This document shows, piece by piece, positions 24,147-37,100 of a DNA stretch of 64,000 nt. Origin of the DNA: Citrus sinensis (Eukaryota > Streptophyta > Magnoliopsida > Sapindales > Rutaceae); assembly GCF_022201045.2 (NCBI RefSeq), contig NC_068561.1, positions 25,922,501-25,986,500 of the forward strand, in the 5' to 3' direction. The stretch's first letter is position 1; each line of letters opens with the position of its first letter. A program made the position numbers and the translations under genes. The notes under the pieces were generated by a model. That model worked only from the letters and a program-made list of their open reading frames with translations. It did not search any database and had not been told where the DNA came from.

Positions 24147-24580
24147 GTTATCTCATGGTTGTTCATTACTGCATCCCCGCCTTCCTGGGCGGAGATTTCA
24201 AACAATTTTTGGGTTGCAATTTACACAATCAATGCCCTTGGGAGAGGCTTCAGGGCTATGGTATTTTATTGAATTCTTTTCTAGCTCTTGCTTCTGTAAC
24301 TTCATAATTTGTTCAGGAAATAAGTAAGCTGTCTTCAGTGATTTGGCCCTCGGATTTTCATTGCTTTGAGCTGAACAGCTCAAGCAACAGCTTTGAATGA
24401 TGATAAATTTTCAGCTGCATCACATCATATTGCCTTTCGTTTTCAAGGCATTAAAGTTTCTGGTTGGCTGCATTGGTGGCTCAACTGCCTGCCTGCGATT
24501 TGATTGATAAATAATAATTAAGTGTTACTGTTGAATTAATAGCAAAAAGGCTTTGTAAAGGTCTTATTTCTTTTTCCCTC
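24147..24580 (+). other. MPP-beta 3' UTR and flank
   Basis: Sequence following the stop at 24144-24146. Short open frames on both strands overlap the UTR and show no similarity. No separate gene is seen. Confidence 0.5.
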
Positions 24581-25720
24581 CTAGTGAGTTTCACATCAAT
24601 TCAACAACCTCTATTAGTTTTTGGGATTTTCTGCTCCTTTTTTTTAAAAAAATTTTTTTAGAAGATTCGTAAAAATAATTTCGGTCTCTAAATTGACTCT
24701 TGCTTTTTCCTGTGGTCTCATTTTACCATTATCTACGTGCTTGCGAAAAGTTGGATGGAAACTTTTAAGGTTTGGTCCTCTAACGAGAAAATAGCCATAT
24801 AAAGGCCTAGAACTGTGTGCTATATGACCTTTACTTTTGTGCCCAAATTGGCCTTGAAAAAAAAATAATTTGGTTTTTTTTCCACTAAAACACTATTGGG
24901 CCATAAAAAGATCTCAAAGCGTTTCACATTTAATCCGACGAGTTCTGCTAGTTTTTTGAGATTTTTTTTTTTATTTTGTTAAAAAATTATTTGGGTTCTC
25001 CAAACTGACTCTTTTTGGCCTTCAATCTAGTTTCACTAAAAAGGCTTCCTAAAGATTTTCACGTTAGTCCAATGACTTCTGATAGTTTATTTGGATTTTT
25101 TTTTAAAATTTTTTACAAAATTTCTCAAAAATTTCTAAAAAAATATTTTGAGCCTCCAAATGGACTCTTTTTTTTTTCCCTATGGTATGGTTTCACCAAG
25201 TGTAAAAAGCTAACTCGAGTTGGCCCTTTAAAGGTAAATCGATTTTTTTTCCTCCTCTGGTCTAGTTTCACCAACATCAACATACAGACGTCTAAGGAAA
25301 CCAGCTTAAAATTTTAAAATCATCATTCAAAGGCTCAAAACTGTGTGTTGTTGTTGCCCTTTTGTTTTGGACTAAAATTATGATTTTTTTTTTTTTTTTT
25401 GTTTTGTTTTCCGACCAAATCCATATATGGGCCATAAAAATGCCTCCCAGAGAGCTTCTCATGAATTTGAAGACTTCTGCAACTTTTTCGAGATCATTTT
25501 ATTCTTTAGGCCCTCAAATTGACTCCGTTCTTTTCCTATGACGTTAATTTTCATGCAAAAAGACTTGCTCAGAATTTTAGAATTTCATCCTTCAATGACG
25601 AGATCGTCCTTTTAAAAATCCAAAGCTACGTTCTTTTGACTCCAAACTCTTTCCTGAGTTATCAGCCTACCGATGAGTTAATTGAGTTGGGTGATCTTCT
25701 ATTATTATTATTATTATTAT
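24580..25720 (+). repeat. Diverged tandem repeat array of about four units
   Basis: Several blocks recur in the same order and spacing. One block is TTTCAC or TTCTCATG… followed by a run like CCGACGAGTTCTGCTAGTTT and GAGATTTT; it occurs near 24590, 24925, 25060 and 25460. A second block, CTCCAAACTGACTC or similar, occurs near 24690, 25000, 25155 and 25510. A third, TCTAGTTTCACC, occurs near 25028, 25190 and 25262. A further pair, AGGCCTAGAACTGTGTG and AGGCTCAAAACTGTGTG, lies at about 24803 and 25331. Units are unequal (roughly 150-500 bases) because of internal deletions. No coding potential. Confidence 0.6.
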
Positions 25721-26500
25721 GTATATAATATTATAATATTATAAAGTGAAGACATTTTACATAAACGAAATAATAATAATAATATGTTCTTTGAAATTAT
25801 AAGACGAACCGTCGGTTACCGCAGCTGCACATTGGTAGGAGACGATGAGAGCTAAGCATCAAATTTTGTCATTGTGATTGTCATCAGACCAACAACACAC
25901 ACATGATAGAAGGGCGAGGAGGAGGAGGAGGAGGAGATGACCCCACAATGACACACGTGTTGATATTGGAGGGAAACCGCCCCCCCCCCCAACCCAAAGT
26001 CTCTCTGTCTCTGTCTTAACAAATATAATGCGTCGTGTGTGTTTAAGTTGTTGAAGTTAGTTAAAACAACAATGTGTCTCATAGGAAATATCGAAACCCC
26101 ACAAGCAGCTCTACTCCCTTTTTAACCCCCTTTCTCTATCTATTTGAATAAATTAATTCATTAATGAATATATACATACATACATACATATCATATGTGG
26201 GTGTGTCATATGTGTGTGTAATTTTTATTTTATATATATATATATATAATTTTAATTTCAGCCCTCGTGGTTCCCTTAGATTTCTCACTTCACTTCTTTG
26301 TACTCATCGCCCTCCTCTCCTACTTATTTCTCTTACCCACCCAGAAGCCAGCAAAAGAAGGAAGAAAAAAGAAACGCTTTCTCAAAATCTGCTTCCTTTT
26401 TTTTTTTTTTTTATTTTATTTTTTTCGGTTTTTCGGATCTGTTTTTTATTATCACTCTTTTGGGGTCCAAAAAACAAATCCAAAATCATAATCATCGACA
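25721..26500 (+). other. BCCP upstream region and 5' UTR
   Basis: No gene is seen. The region holds a (TTA)n tract near 25700-25720, a GAG-repeat (25914-25936), a C run (25980-25990), ATAC/AT microsatellites (26168-26250) and a T-rich leader just before the BCCP start codon. Long frames across it are artefacts of low complexity. Confidence 0.5.
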
Positions 26501-28681
26501 ATGGCTTCAATCTGGATTCCTTGTCCCAAGATCTCTTGGGTTGCTCCTGTTGGATCCACAGGTGGGCAGCAGCCACAACAGCAAAAGCAGATGCTTTCCT
26601 TTCAGAATTCTTCAAATTCGAACCCCTCATTGTCATTTGCTTCCTCTGCTCCCTTTTCTGGATTCCAGGTAATGTCGTCCCGGGGTTTATTTTCTCTTTT
26701 ATTTTTTAGACAATTCTCTCTTTCAAACTTCTCATTTTCATTGATTTGGCCTTTTGGTTATGTACTGCGCGGTCTTTTCGACATAAAGCTATGATTTTTT
26801 TTTTTTAACTACTTAAAAAGCTGATTAAACTTACATGCCAAAAAAAAATGGTTTATTCTTTTTTTAAGTGTAGTGCATATAAAGTCTGTTGTATAATGAA
26901 CTCGTTTCAGTTTGGTTACGGCGACTGACATTTGTTATCTTCATGATAAATCTTGGTCCTTTATTTCATACGGAGGAAAGTTGAGGGTTATATCATAAGA
27001 ACTTTGATAGTGTGTGACTATCATAAGAACGGCCAGTAGATTGTTGTTGCTTCAAGTTTTGATTCTCATCTTGTGTTTGAACTACTTGATAATCTTCAGG
27101 AGTTCTAGATTGTGAAAGGATTGTAGTGTTATATCATTTTCCCTTCTTCATCACGTGTGTGTAAACGGTATAGACCACCGCTGCAGCAAAATGATTTGAT
27201 TGCTGATTTTGTTCATTTTTTATTTGACTTTTGCAGTGTTCTATCAAGAAGCAATCTGCTGTCTGGAAGGTGCAAGCAAAGGTTAATGACGTGAGTTGTT
27301 CATAGTGGCTTGAAATTTTTCGTGTTTTGATGAGATTACATTCTCAAAATATGCTTAAGCCTACTTTGTAATTTTAAGGTTATTGCCAAGAAGCCTTTAA
27401 ACTCCACAGCTGCAGTTGACACCGGGTCCGAAGTTGCATCATCAGAAGAAAAAGTTGAATCTGCGGAAAAGAAAATTCCTGATGCTTCGGCTATCTCAGC
27501 TTTCATGACGCAAGTATCTGACCTTGTTAAGTAAGTCAAAAATTATATATTTATATATTTTTTTCAGTTTCTGCATGCATGCAAATTGGTTAATACAAAA
27601 ACGCAGCAGTTTAGTTGGAAATTGATGTCATCTTCATGAGCAGACTTGTGGATTCGAGAGATATTATGGAACTGCAAATGAAGCAGTCAGACTGTGAGCT
27701 CATAGTAAGGAAAAAGGAAGCTTTGCAGCCACCAGAATGCATTGTCAATATGCCACCAACTATGCCCCACATGATGTATCCGACTGCACCGCCAGCAGCC
27801 CCAGCAGCTGCTCCCACTCCAGCTCCGGCTCCTGCAAGCCCTGCTTCTTCTGTGCCGGTGCCAGCATTACCTCCCCCTGCAAAGAAATCATCTCATCCAC
27901 CGCTGAAGTGCCCCATGGCTGGAACCTTTTATCGATGCCCTGCGCCTGGAGAACCAGCATTTGTTAAGGTAAGTGCTTGTGTTGGTGAGCTTAGGTTTTA
28001 AGACATTGTCCTTGCAGAGAAGCAATTAAAAGAAAATCACAGTACGAGTAAGGGAACTTTTCCGTCATAGTACTTGTGTATGTTTTTTCAGGTTGGAGAT
28101 AAGGTGCAGAAAGGTCAAGTTGTTTGCATCATTGAGGCCATGAAATTGATGAATGAAATTGAAGTATGTATTTGCTTTATCTTCTATCCTGTATGTAGTA
28201 ATTCTAGTGTCTCGTTTCCTTTGTGCATACTTATTTTGCTTTTACCATTTCTCACAGTTTGTTGCAGTCTAGCCAGGATTTGTGAAAATTCATCCTCTCC
28301 ATATGTCACTTCTTATATATATACACCACCTATTGGCCCAAACATAGGAACTCTGGGAAATATTTCTTGTTTTTCGTTCAGTCATGTTAGCCAACTACTT
28401 CAACCCTCTCTTCCCCTTATCACGAATCTTTTGTTTCTACAAGGACAAGGGTAGTAAAACCTGATTTGCTTTTCTTTATATTAATTTCCATATCGGATTT
28501 TCAGGCTGATCAATCTGGAACCATTGCTGAGATACTGGCAGAAGATGGAAAATCAGTTAGCGTAGACACAGTAATGACTCTCTTCCCGCCTCTCTCTCTT
28601 TATCGGTCTTGGTGTCATGATGTAAACTTATCTATCTCATGTATTGTCTCAATGCAGCCTCTTCTTGTCATTGTACCATGA
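26501..28681 (+). CDS. BCCP: Biotin carboxyl carrier protein of plastid acetyl-CoA carboxylase
   Basis: This is the biotinylated subunit of heteromeric acetyl-CoA carboxylase in the plastid stroma, which makes malonyl-CoA for fatty-acid synthesis. Exons: 26501-26668, 27237-27290, 27379-27530, 27644-27968, 28092-28163, 28505-28570, 28658-28681 (286 aa). The N-terminus MASIWIPCPKISW with a serine/glutamine-rich stretch is a chloroplast transit peptide. The middle holds a Pro/Ala-rich hinge (PTAPPAAPAAAPTPAPAPAS), the usual flexible linker. The C-terminal lipoyl/biotinyl domain runs from CPMAGTFYRCPAPGEPAFVKVGD to the biotin site EAMKLMNE (K251) and ends PLLVIVP. Exon sizes and the eight-codon last exon are fully in frame. 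It fits BCCP2-type genes, but the BCCP1/BCCP2 distinction is not proven here. Confidence 0.96.
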
Positions 28682-31189
28682 AGAATTCCGCAAGGACCTT
28701 CTCAAGACGTGGAGACCTCACTGTATCTTGAAGTTTATAGGTTTTTTATATCTAGTTTCTTGCGACCACAGTAATTTTCGTGTAATAATTTCTCAGAAAT
28801 TTGTTTGAAGTACGTTCATTACAATTACAATGCTTGATGTTTACAACAGGGCATAATTTAATAGTTAGGAGCGCTGAAGTAGTTTATTATAGCTTGAGAC
28901 ATTTTTGTGGAGTTATTAAAGGGAAAGCTTTCATTGCCTAGTCATGTTGGGGGGGATCAAATGTATTGTCTATTTATTATTTTTATATTATTATTATTTC
29001 GCGTCATTGGCAGAGGATTGTTAATATTTTGGTTACACTGTTGCAAGAAAACACTTGGCAATTTAACAGAACAGGTCAATTTATCATATAAAAACAATTC
29101 CAGTTAAAACATTTTCATTTCTTCACTTTTGTTGGAAAATAAACATTGGATAAAAGGCAGTGGCTAATGGTAGAATTATTCTACTGTAGAGTACTGTTTT
29201 ACAACACATGATCAAAATAATAAATAGTAAAAAATTAATTATTATTATGATCGTGTGATTATTAACAGTGTTCCGCAGCGGAGCAACTCTACCATAGCCA
29301 GCTAATCTAGATAAAAATACCTCCAATTCCGGAGTAAGATAGCATTAATCAACTGTGGTGGTTTTGTATTTTTGTGCAGCCAAAAATACATTTCAATTGG
29401 TTCGTTTTAGAAACTTGACGTCGAGGTAATTTATGTAAATTCCCAAGACGACGCAAAATAATTGTTACCACAGTTCATGAGCCATTTACAGGCCGCGTCC
29501 GTGTTCCGACTGTGGTAAAGGTACCGCAGTTTTTGTCTGTTTGCTAGTATACCATTGATTTCAAATGGAAGTGATCCAACGCTTAATAGCTGACACCTGG
29601 ACATTAATGCTGTTAATGGAAGGTAATAAATTTGGAAACAAAAAAAAAAATGGAGCTAGGCAACCAGACTATGGCTGTGGATAAAGAAATTAAACCGTGG
29701 GCCTTGGTAACAACACTGTGGCAATAAGAATAGGAATAAGCTAAACTAAAGAGTGGTTATTAATCCGGTTCTAGGGAACGGCGGCAAAATTATGAGAGGT
29801 AATTTATCAAACGCTTACACGGTGGTTATTAATCCAATTTTAGGGAATGAATGGCAGCAAAATTATGGAATAAAAATATCAAAGGCAATTGCCATGATTT
29901 TATACAATTATTCTTGGTTTTACAACTGCTAATTTGCAGTCCCATTACGGACCCAATAATCTACCATTATCAAAAAAACTCCAATCAACACACCATAAAA
30001 ATAGCCTTTAAATATAATAAAGAGAATGATAAAAAATCCGCCTTCGGTAAGATTTATAGTCGCTAGCTGCCAATGCCGCTATTTCTTTGCCACCTATGTT
30101 CGCAGGCCGCTGTCACTTTCACAAGGGCAAGCATTTTGATCTTGCTGCCATTGTCTGGACTTGAAATTGCAGGTAAAAGCCTTGCTGCCATCACGGAGAT
30201 GTATGAATCATGGCCAACAGGCACCAATCCCATGTCAAGCACAACAACCACCACTGATTAACGGCAAAGTTTAGTGTTTTAAAGTTTTAGAATTTTGTAG
30301 CCACTGTTGGTTTCGTTCGCCGCCAATTTGGTTGAGGAAAATAGGTGTTTCAGAGTTTACATGTGTAATTGGTTAACATTACCCAAAATATATATATATA
30401 TATATATGTTGTAAGTACGGTCTTTTTTAAAATTAAAAGATGGAAAGTGATTAAATCTATAGATTCCCATTAAAATTAAACCAAAAAATATAATTAAAAT
30501 ATTATACAAATTCATTAAATCAACTGAAGTATAAAACCACAGAATCAAATCATTAAGTTTCAAAAAAAGAAAAAAATGAACATTACTTCGATAAGCACTT
30601 GCTACCGTACCCAAGTATCAAATCATCAAAAACCCATTTGGTTTGGACTCCTCACTTTCAATTTGAATCCCGCCCACCAATAACTCAACGGCGGAATCAC
30701 TCGTTCCAATAGCATAACAATCCGGCTGTCGGTTGCCCGCACGGGGAGAGGCCATTTTCTTATTCATGATCGGAATTTTGCCAAATTCAGACAAAAATTG
30801 TGGCATGGTACAACTATTGTAACATTGCTGGATCCCCATGTACATTCAATATGCTTTGTGATGCGACAAAATATCATTGTGCAAATCCCCAATCTTACAA
30901 AGGGCAAAATATGTAATTTCATAGGCAAAAGAGGGATTACATTTCCACCAAAAAAATGATAAGATTGGATTTCATCAAAAGAAAGAATGTGCAGTAATTA
31001 AATCCAGTGCCTAGCAAATTACAAAGTTTTCCGGATCAAGAAAGCACTTCCATCCTACCTGTGCTTTACTTGGTTCTGTTTCAAGGTTTCTATTCTATTC
31101 CCTGTCATCATCCTATCCTGTATTGATGATTCCTATAATGTACATGTTAGCCTACTGGTTGGTTATGTACTTGGAACTACAATAACTGC
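28682..31189. other. Intergenic region between BCCP and SCC2
   Basis: The two flanking genes converge here, so it should hold both 3' UTRs. No gene is recognised. Two direct copies of a roughly 42-base block (GTGGTTATTAATCC…TAGGGAA…GCAAAATTATG) lie at 29753-29794 and 29822-29867. An (AT)n tract is at 30388-30408. Confidence 0.45.
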
Positions 31190-34100
31190 CTACCTCCTTC
31201 TACTACTATAACTTTTCCTGCCGCTATTACTCAGCTTCCGAGCTCCACCTCCCCATTCTTCATCACTATAGTCCTCATCATCATCCCCGCCAATAATTCG
31301 TCCATATCTCACCCCCTTTCTCGGTGCAGGGCGCTTCCTTTTGATGTTGGCTGTGTATACTGCATAGTCGACTGTATCTTCCTTCAATGCATTCTTAAAT
31401 TCCTGGAGAGTAACAAAACCAGTAAGAAACAACATTCATAAAGATCAGCATTTAGCTGTAAGAGGCTTCTTCCCTAAACACAGTACCTGATATTTCTGCA
31501 TGAGGTCTTCATAAGTGGATGGCAACGCAACACGTGTATCACTGATGTCAAAGGGGATGTTCTGCTTGGTAAGAGGTTCTCCTGGTTTTTGGGGTTCACT
31601 TGGAGAATATGCCTGTTTAGAAGAAATATATCAAACGGATAATTCAGTAGCACAATGAAAAAACTAAGCCTCTTATGTTTTATTGCAGCACCAATCTCTA
31701 TAATTTACCTGGCACCGAGCATCATTTAAACCATACACAATCTTTAGGTACCTCTTCAGCTTCAGAAGAAGTTGCAGTGCAGTAGCTGAAATACAGTCAA
31801 CCTGTATAAACACCGCAGAATAAGCTTTAAGCTTTTTTATTATTTGTATTTTTTTTCAAATAATTTGGTTAAATGCGCCACCTGAACTTTCTGAAGATCA
31901 TCTTTGGGGATGTCACGTGGTTCACCCGAACTCATGACATGCACCTTTGCCTCCAATGGAGGGATTCGATGTAAGAGTGGTTGATCATTGGGTTCCGGTT
32001 GCACTGTTCCATTCAAGTCGATTGATGACATATGATAGAAAATAGGCTGAGCAGAAGGCTCCTCCTTAATTGTCCCATTTAAATCCATTGAAGTCATGTG
32101 ATTGAAAACAGGCTCAGCTGATTCCTGATCAACCATTCCATTCTCATAGGTGGTCTTCTGAGCATCTCTTTGTAACAAATGGGTACTCATCGCTTTCATA
32201 TTTGCCTCGAGTGCTCCAGCTCTAACTTGTATAATTCGATTTATGGTATAAATCAAATAAAGGGGTTCATCAGGTGAGGAAAATGGAAGTAAGGCAAGGA
32301 CTTCAGTACAGTACCTGTAGAAAGAGGAAAAAAAATTGTACTAATTTTTTCTCAAATGATTGAACGAAGAAATTTATAACTGGCATCAAATAACTCACAT
32401 CAAAAAAGGAATCACTAAATCACTACAGCTTGGGTTATCAAACTTCCGGACAATGGATGACATAAATTTGTTCCTCGAATTTCGGTTCCCACGAATAAGC
32501 TTATAAATTTGTGAAACCCCAAGCCTTGCTTGAGTTAAAGAGCTTCCATCAGATTTCCCCTTCATAGTTCCTGCAGCCTTGGATTGGAATTTCTGGTTTC
32601 GACATTCAGAAGAACCACCACCGATGGATTGTATAAAAACAAATGACATCTGAAGGCCATCTCCCAGGCGGCTTTCAAAGAAAGCAGGGTACCTGAAATA
32701 AGGCTTCTGTCAGCTGGCAAAAGCAATTGATAGGGACACAGAAATACTACAAGTGTTTAAAGGCACGTACTTTTCATTCATATTCATCAGTAAATGATGA
32801 GCCAACTTTGAGTTCACTTCCTGAGGATCTGTCTCAAGCGCTATTAGGTATGGAACACAAGTAATAGGATGAACAAGACCTTGACGTAGCACTACTTCCA
32901 CTATCTGCATTAACAGCAAACAGTCAACAGTCCGATAACAAAATTAATCTGATATAAGGCTTCTATTTTCCTTGGTTTTTATTTTGAGCTCCTAATTAGC
33001 TTTAGGTTAATAAAATACTTAATGATTTTATCGGTCATACTCAATTGCTTTACACAAAAAGGTCCTTTATCCTCCATTCAACTTCTAATTCAACTAGTCA
33101 TAATGTAGAAATTCCTGGCCAGCATAAGGCCAGCTCCTATCATAGAATAGACAGAAAAGAGAACGAAGCTAGATTCTCACCTTAAGGGCAGTCTGGCGAA
33201 CTTCCTCATTAGCGTCCAAGCATCTTCCCAAAATCTTATCCCAATACAACTGAATTGTACCTCCACATATGTTTGTATCCCCTGCACCGGCAGCAACAGG
33301 TACACTGTGGCCATCTTCTACAGTGTATTCAACCTCATTACTACTGCCTTTATCTGTTTCCATTTGATTTTCCGCATCAAGAAGATATTCATACAGATTT
33401 TGCAAAGCTTGCATCTGGTCAACAGAATGATTTAGTAAAATTAATATAGGAGAAGGATATATCAAGTGATATTTTTACCTTAAGTCGGATATGAGAAGAG
33501 TCAGCCAATGTTGCCTCTAATATCTTGCCAATGTCCTTTTCCAACATATGCTCTGGTCTAGCAATCAAAACAAAGCCTAAGGCCTACAAAGATCCAAAAG
33601 ATAAATGAGCTGCCTAAAAGTTGAAACAAGATTCAGATGAACCAAGTAGAGCAGAAAAGAGCATACCTGCAAAGATCTAACCTTTACACTAAAATCCTCC
33701 ATACGAAGATACCTTTTGAAAAGATTGAGATTGCTGACAATATCAATATTTTTCTCATATGAGGTAGTCAGCAGAGAACTCCCATAACGGATAAGCAATC
33801 CAAGACAGAAAAGAGACCGCCCCACTTGCTGAAACTAGTAGAAGAAAAAAGGAGAAATTACATTCAATTCAAAATAAAATCTTTGTACTGAATAAGTGTA
33901 GAAAGCAAAAGAATAAAATGCAAAAACAAGTTTGTACAATGAAATACAAAAATATGCGAATCTAATCACAGAATTTTCAGACAGTGGAAGCAACAAATAT
34001 ATAAATGTCTAAGACGCCAGCCATAGAATAATGAACTCAAGCAAAACAAATTATGGGACAAATAAATCAAAACTTGATATTAGCAAACCAACCTGCTTGC

Positions 34101-37100
34101 TATCAGGATTGTGGCTATCCAAATACTTGAAGAAAACCAAAATAAGATGCTCAACTGTGCTTAACCCTTTTCCTGATATTTTACTCACAGAGCACAGACA
34201 CCTGTTATAAGAAAACAATAATTGAAGTTGTAAACAATTACTTTCTGACAGATGGAAGCATGACAATATGCGTGCATGTGAAAGGAAAAATCTGTCAACC
34301 TATACAAACAAATGCCTGCTGTGCTCTCCCACCCATTTCATAAAATAAAATAAAATAAAATAAAAGGGAGATCTTGCAGACAGAACAAGTTGCACAAAGA
34401 AAAAAATGTTGACATCGTAAGGACTTGAAAACCCTCTATAGCATCAGTTGAATAGATCAAGATGCAACAATCTGGTAAACAAAATCTTTTTCAACCTTTC
34501 CACCAGCAGCAGCTAGATAGCTGTAACTCAGAACCATACTGAAATTAAGCAATTCCTTCAAATTAAAAAAAAAGAGTTACAGTTATTGACATAGAACCGA
34601 ATAATTGTTTCTTGCATTCAATTAAATCAGTTCAAACCCCCACTGGATGATGAGAACAGTCAAAGAAACCAATTATTTGAAAAAAAGTACTGAACCTACT
34701 TGATGCAAGCATGGACCACTGTCAAAAAAGAATGCCGAACAATCATGTGCTTCAAGTCTTGTTCCAGTTCTTCAATGACACTCGAAGGTAGCTTTCGAAC
34801 CAAGGGCAGCACAGCATCAATTATAAAAATTACACTCTCTAGAAATTTTGCAACCACTCGATTATCAACCTAAACACCAGATAAAAAGGAGTGGATCAGG
34901 GACAGGCAACAGTTGGCAATTTGCAAATAGAGTTGCTTATGAAGGCAATCTCAAGGATCTAAATCTTGAAAGAAAGAATTTAAGTTTTCAAGTTCTATTG
35001 CATCAATATATAACTTCGGACATGCTCTGAAAAGACAAATATCGTTGGACTTGCGAGATGGAAGCTAGAACATTTATTTCCAAAACACCAGCTGCGAAGT
35101 AATTTTAAAGAGGAACCCTTTAACATAAGAAGTGCAATCACTTTAATCAAGTCATATTACATTTTGTCAGAATGATATGCCAAATAAAAATTAAAATGAA
35201 ATTCAAACAACCTGACTCTTGAGATATGGCTGCAGAGTGATGACAAACTGGGAAGGGTCTGAAACAGGTGCACAAAGTGTTGGATCCACCACACAAAATG
35301 CATGCAAGACCAGCACATAGGGAAGGGTACGCATCTCCATTCCCTCATTATTCATCTCCTCTACCTGAACAAATACAAGTTTTTCAACATGTCTTTTGAA
35401 ACTGAACAAAGCCCCCAAAATCTAATGACTTTACAAGCTAAAAAATTACCTGCAATATCCTTTCCAATAAGCACTTGCACATTAGTTCACAACGTCGACG
35501 TACTGATGCAAGTGACATAGGGTTGATCCCAGCAGCTTTAGCTGACTGAGGGAAAAAATCAAGAGCTAAGTTGCGCTTAATGACAGTGACCAGAAGCTGA
35601 TGATTTGGCAACCCCCTTAACATTTCAACAATCTGCTCAGTCTTCTTAGCCACCTCCAACGGAACAGAACTACCATCTCCAAAATATTGAGTCTGCAATC
35701 CAGAAGGTTCCTCAAACCAGAACTCATAAAAGGTCTTGCAGACAAGATCCTGCAGATAAAAGAAAAATAAATACTAGGACCAAGTATGAGGAAATGGTAC
35801 ATGTCCATACAAGATATGAAGGCTATGTTTAGTAAGCAATATGCCAAATATCTACCAATTTACAGTCTAACTAGTTGTGAGCAGATTTAACAAATCCATG
35901 GACCTTCCCAATCCTATATGATTCCCACCAAAAAAAAAAATTCATGAAAGTTTTGCAGTGATCAAATGAAGCCTCAAAACTAAGTTAAAACCATGTATCT
36001 ATAAAATAATATAAAAGTCATTCATCAGCTTATTCCAACTCAAGTCACAAAATCCCTCAATAGAAAGCAGAACTTGCTAAAAGTGTGGATCAGCTGAATT
36101 TATCAAGTTGTAAACTGTAATAGATAAAAGATTAGTGCTTCTCTCTCTCTCTCTCTCTGTCTCTCTCGTCTCTCACAAGAACCACTACAGAACTATAAGT
36201 GAATCCCCAATAGGAAGCAAAGCATAAATTATAAAGTTGAAATAAAATTAGTGATTCAGGTTACCTGTATACTGGATTCATCATCATTAACACGAGATAT
36301 GATCTCGATGCAAGCGGTTGTAAATTCAGTGAAGTTAGTGTTTGAAGTGCACATATCTCGGATGATTTTGATTGCCCTTTTCCGCACACTTACTCCCGTA
36401 TCTTTTATCCTCTCTGCTACTTTCACAAAATACTGGCACATAACCGGATAGTTTTGGGTGAGAACAAATGCAGTTGTCTTTAATTCAGACATCAGTGTCG
36501 CCACCAAATACAAAGAATGTGTAGATTGATTAGGCATACCTGCAAACCAACATCAGGATGTGAAGCAATATGCCGGCCAACGAGCTCCAATGCTGCTTCT
36601 CTTACAGATATTGCTGAGTCACAAAACCTTCCTTCAACAGCCAACTGTACACGTTTGTCACACAACACCTCAGGATCAACTTCGACGATTATACTAACCT
36701 GCTTCCATCATATAAAAGAAAATAGATGCCATCAGCACCACCACAACAATGATCATTTTCTTTCTCAAAATGCTTAACAGCTTAAAAAGATATTTTCCAC
36801 TTACCGCTCGTAAAGCCTTAGCCCTGATTATAGGAGAGTTCTCCCTTAAACTAACCTGCAATAAATCAGGTGGTAAGACTAAAGATTATGTTACCTAGTA
36901 TGTTGGGAAACAAAGTGAAAAAAAAATGCTCACCAGAAGCAGATGAAGGATCTTATCAAACCCTCTAGAGAAAGAATTATTTTGTCCCAGTGCTAGAGTG
37001 ATCTTTTTAACTGTGTCTCTAGTCAAAGACAATGAAATAGTCCCAGATTCACGCACTATTTCTTTTGATTTCAGTCTAGCAAGGTAGTACATGGACTTTT

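Noticed and set aside
26164-26709. 181-codon frame running into the BCCP start
   Set aside because: It consists of low-complexity leader translated in the wrong frame. The correct frame starts at 26501 with a transit peptide.
34337-34363. AAAAT repeats as a possible CRISPR-like or regulatory array
   Set aside because: It is a simple pentanucleotide microsatellite in an SCC2 intron; no spacers. CRISPR arrays are not expected in plant nuclear DNA and none was seen.
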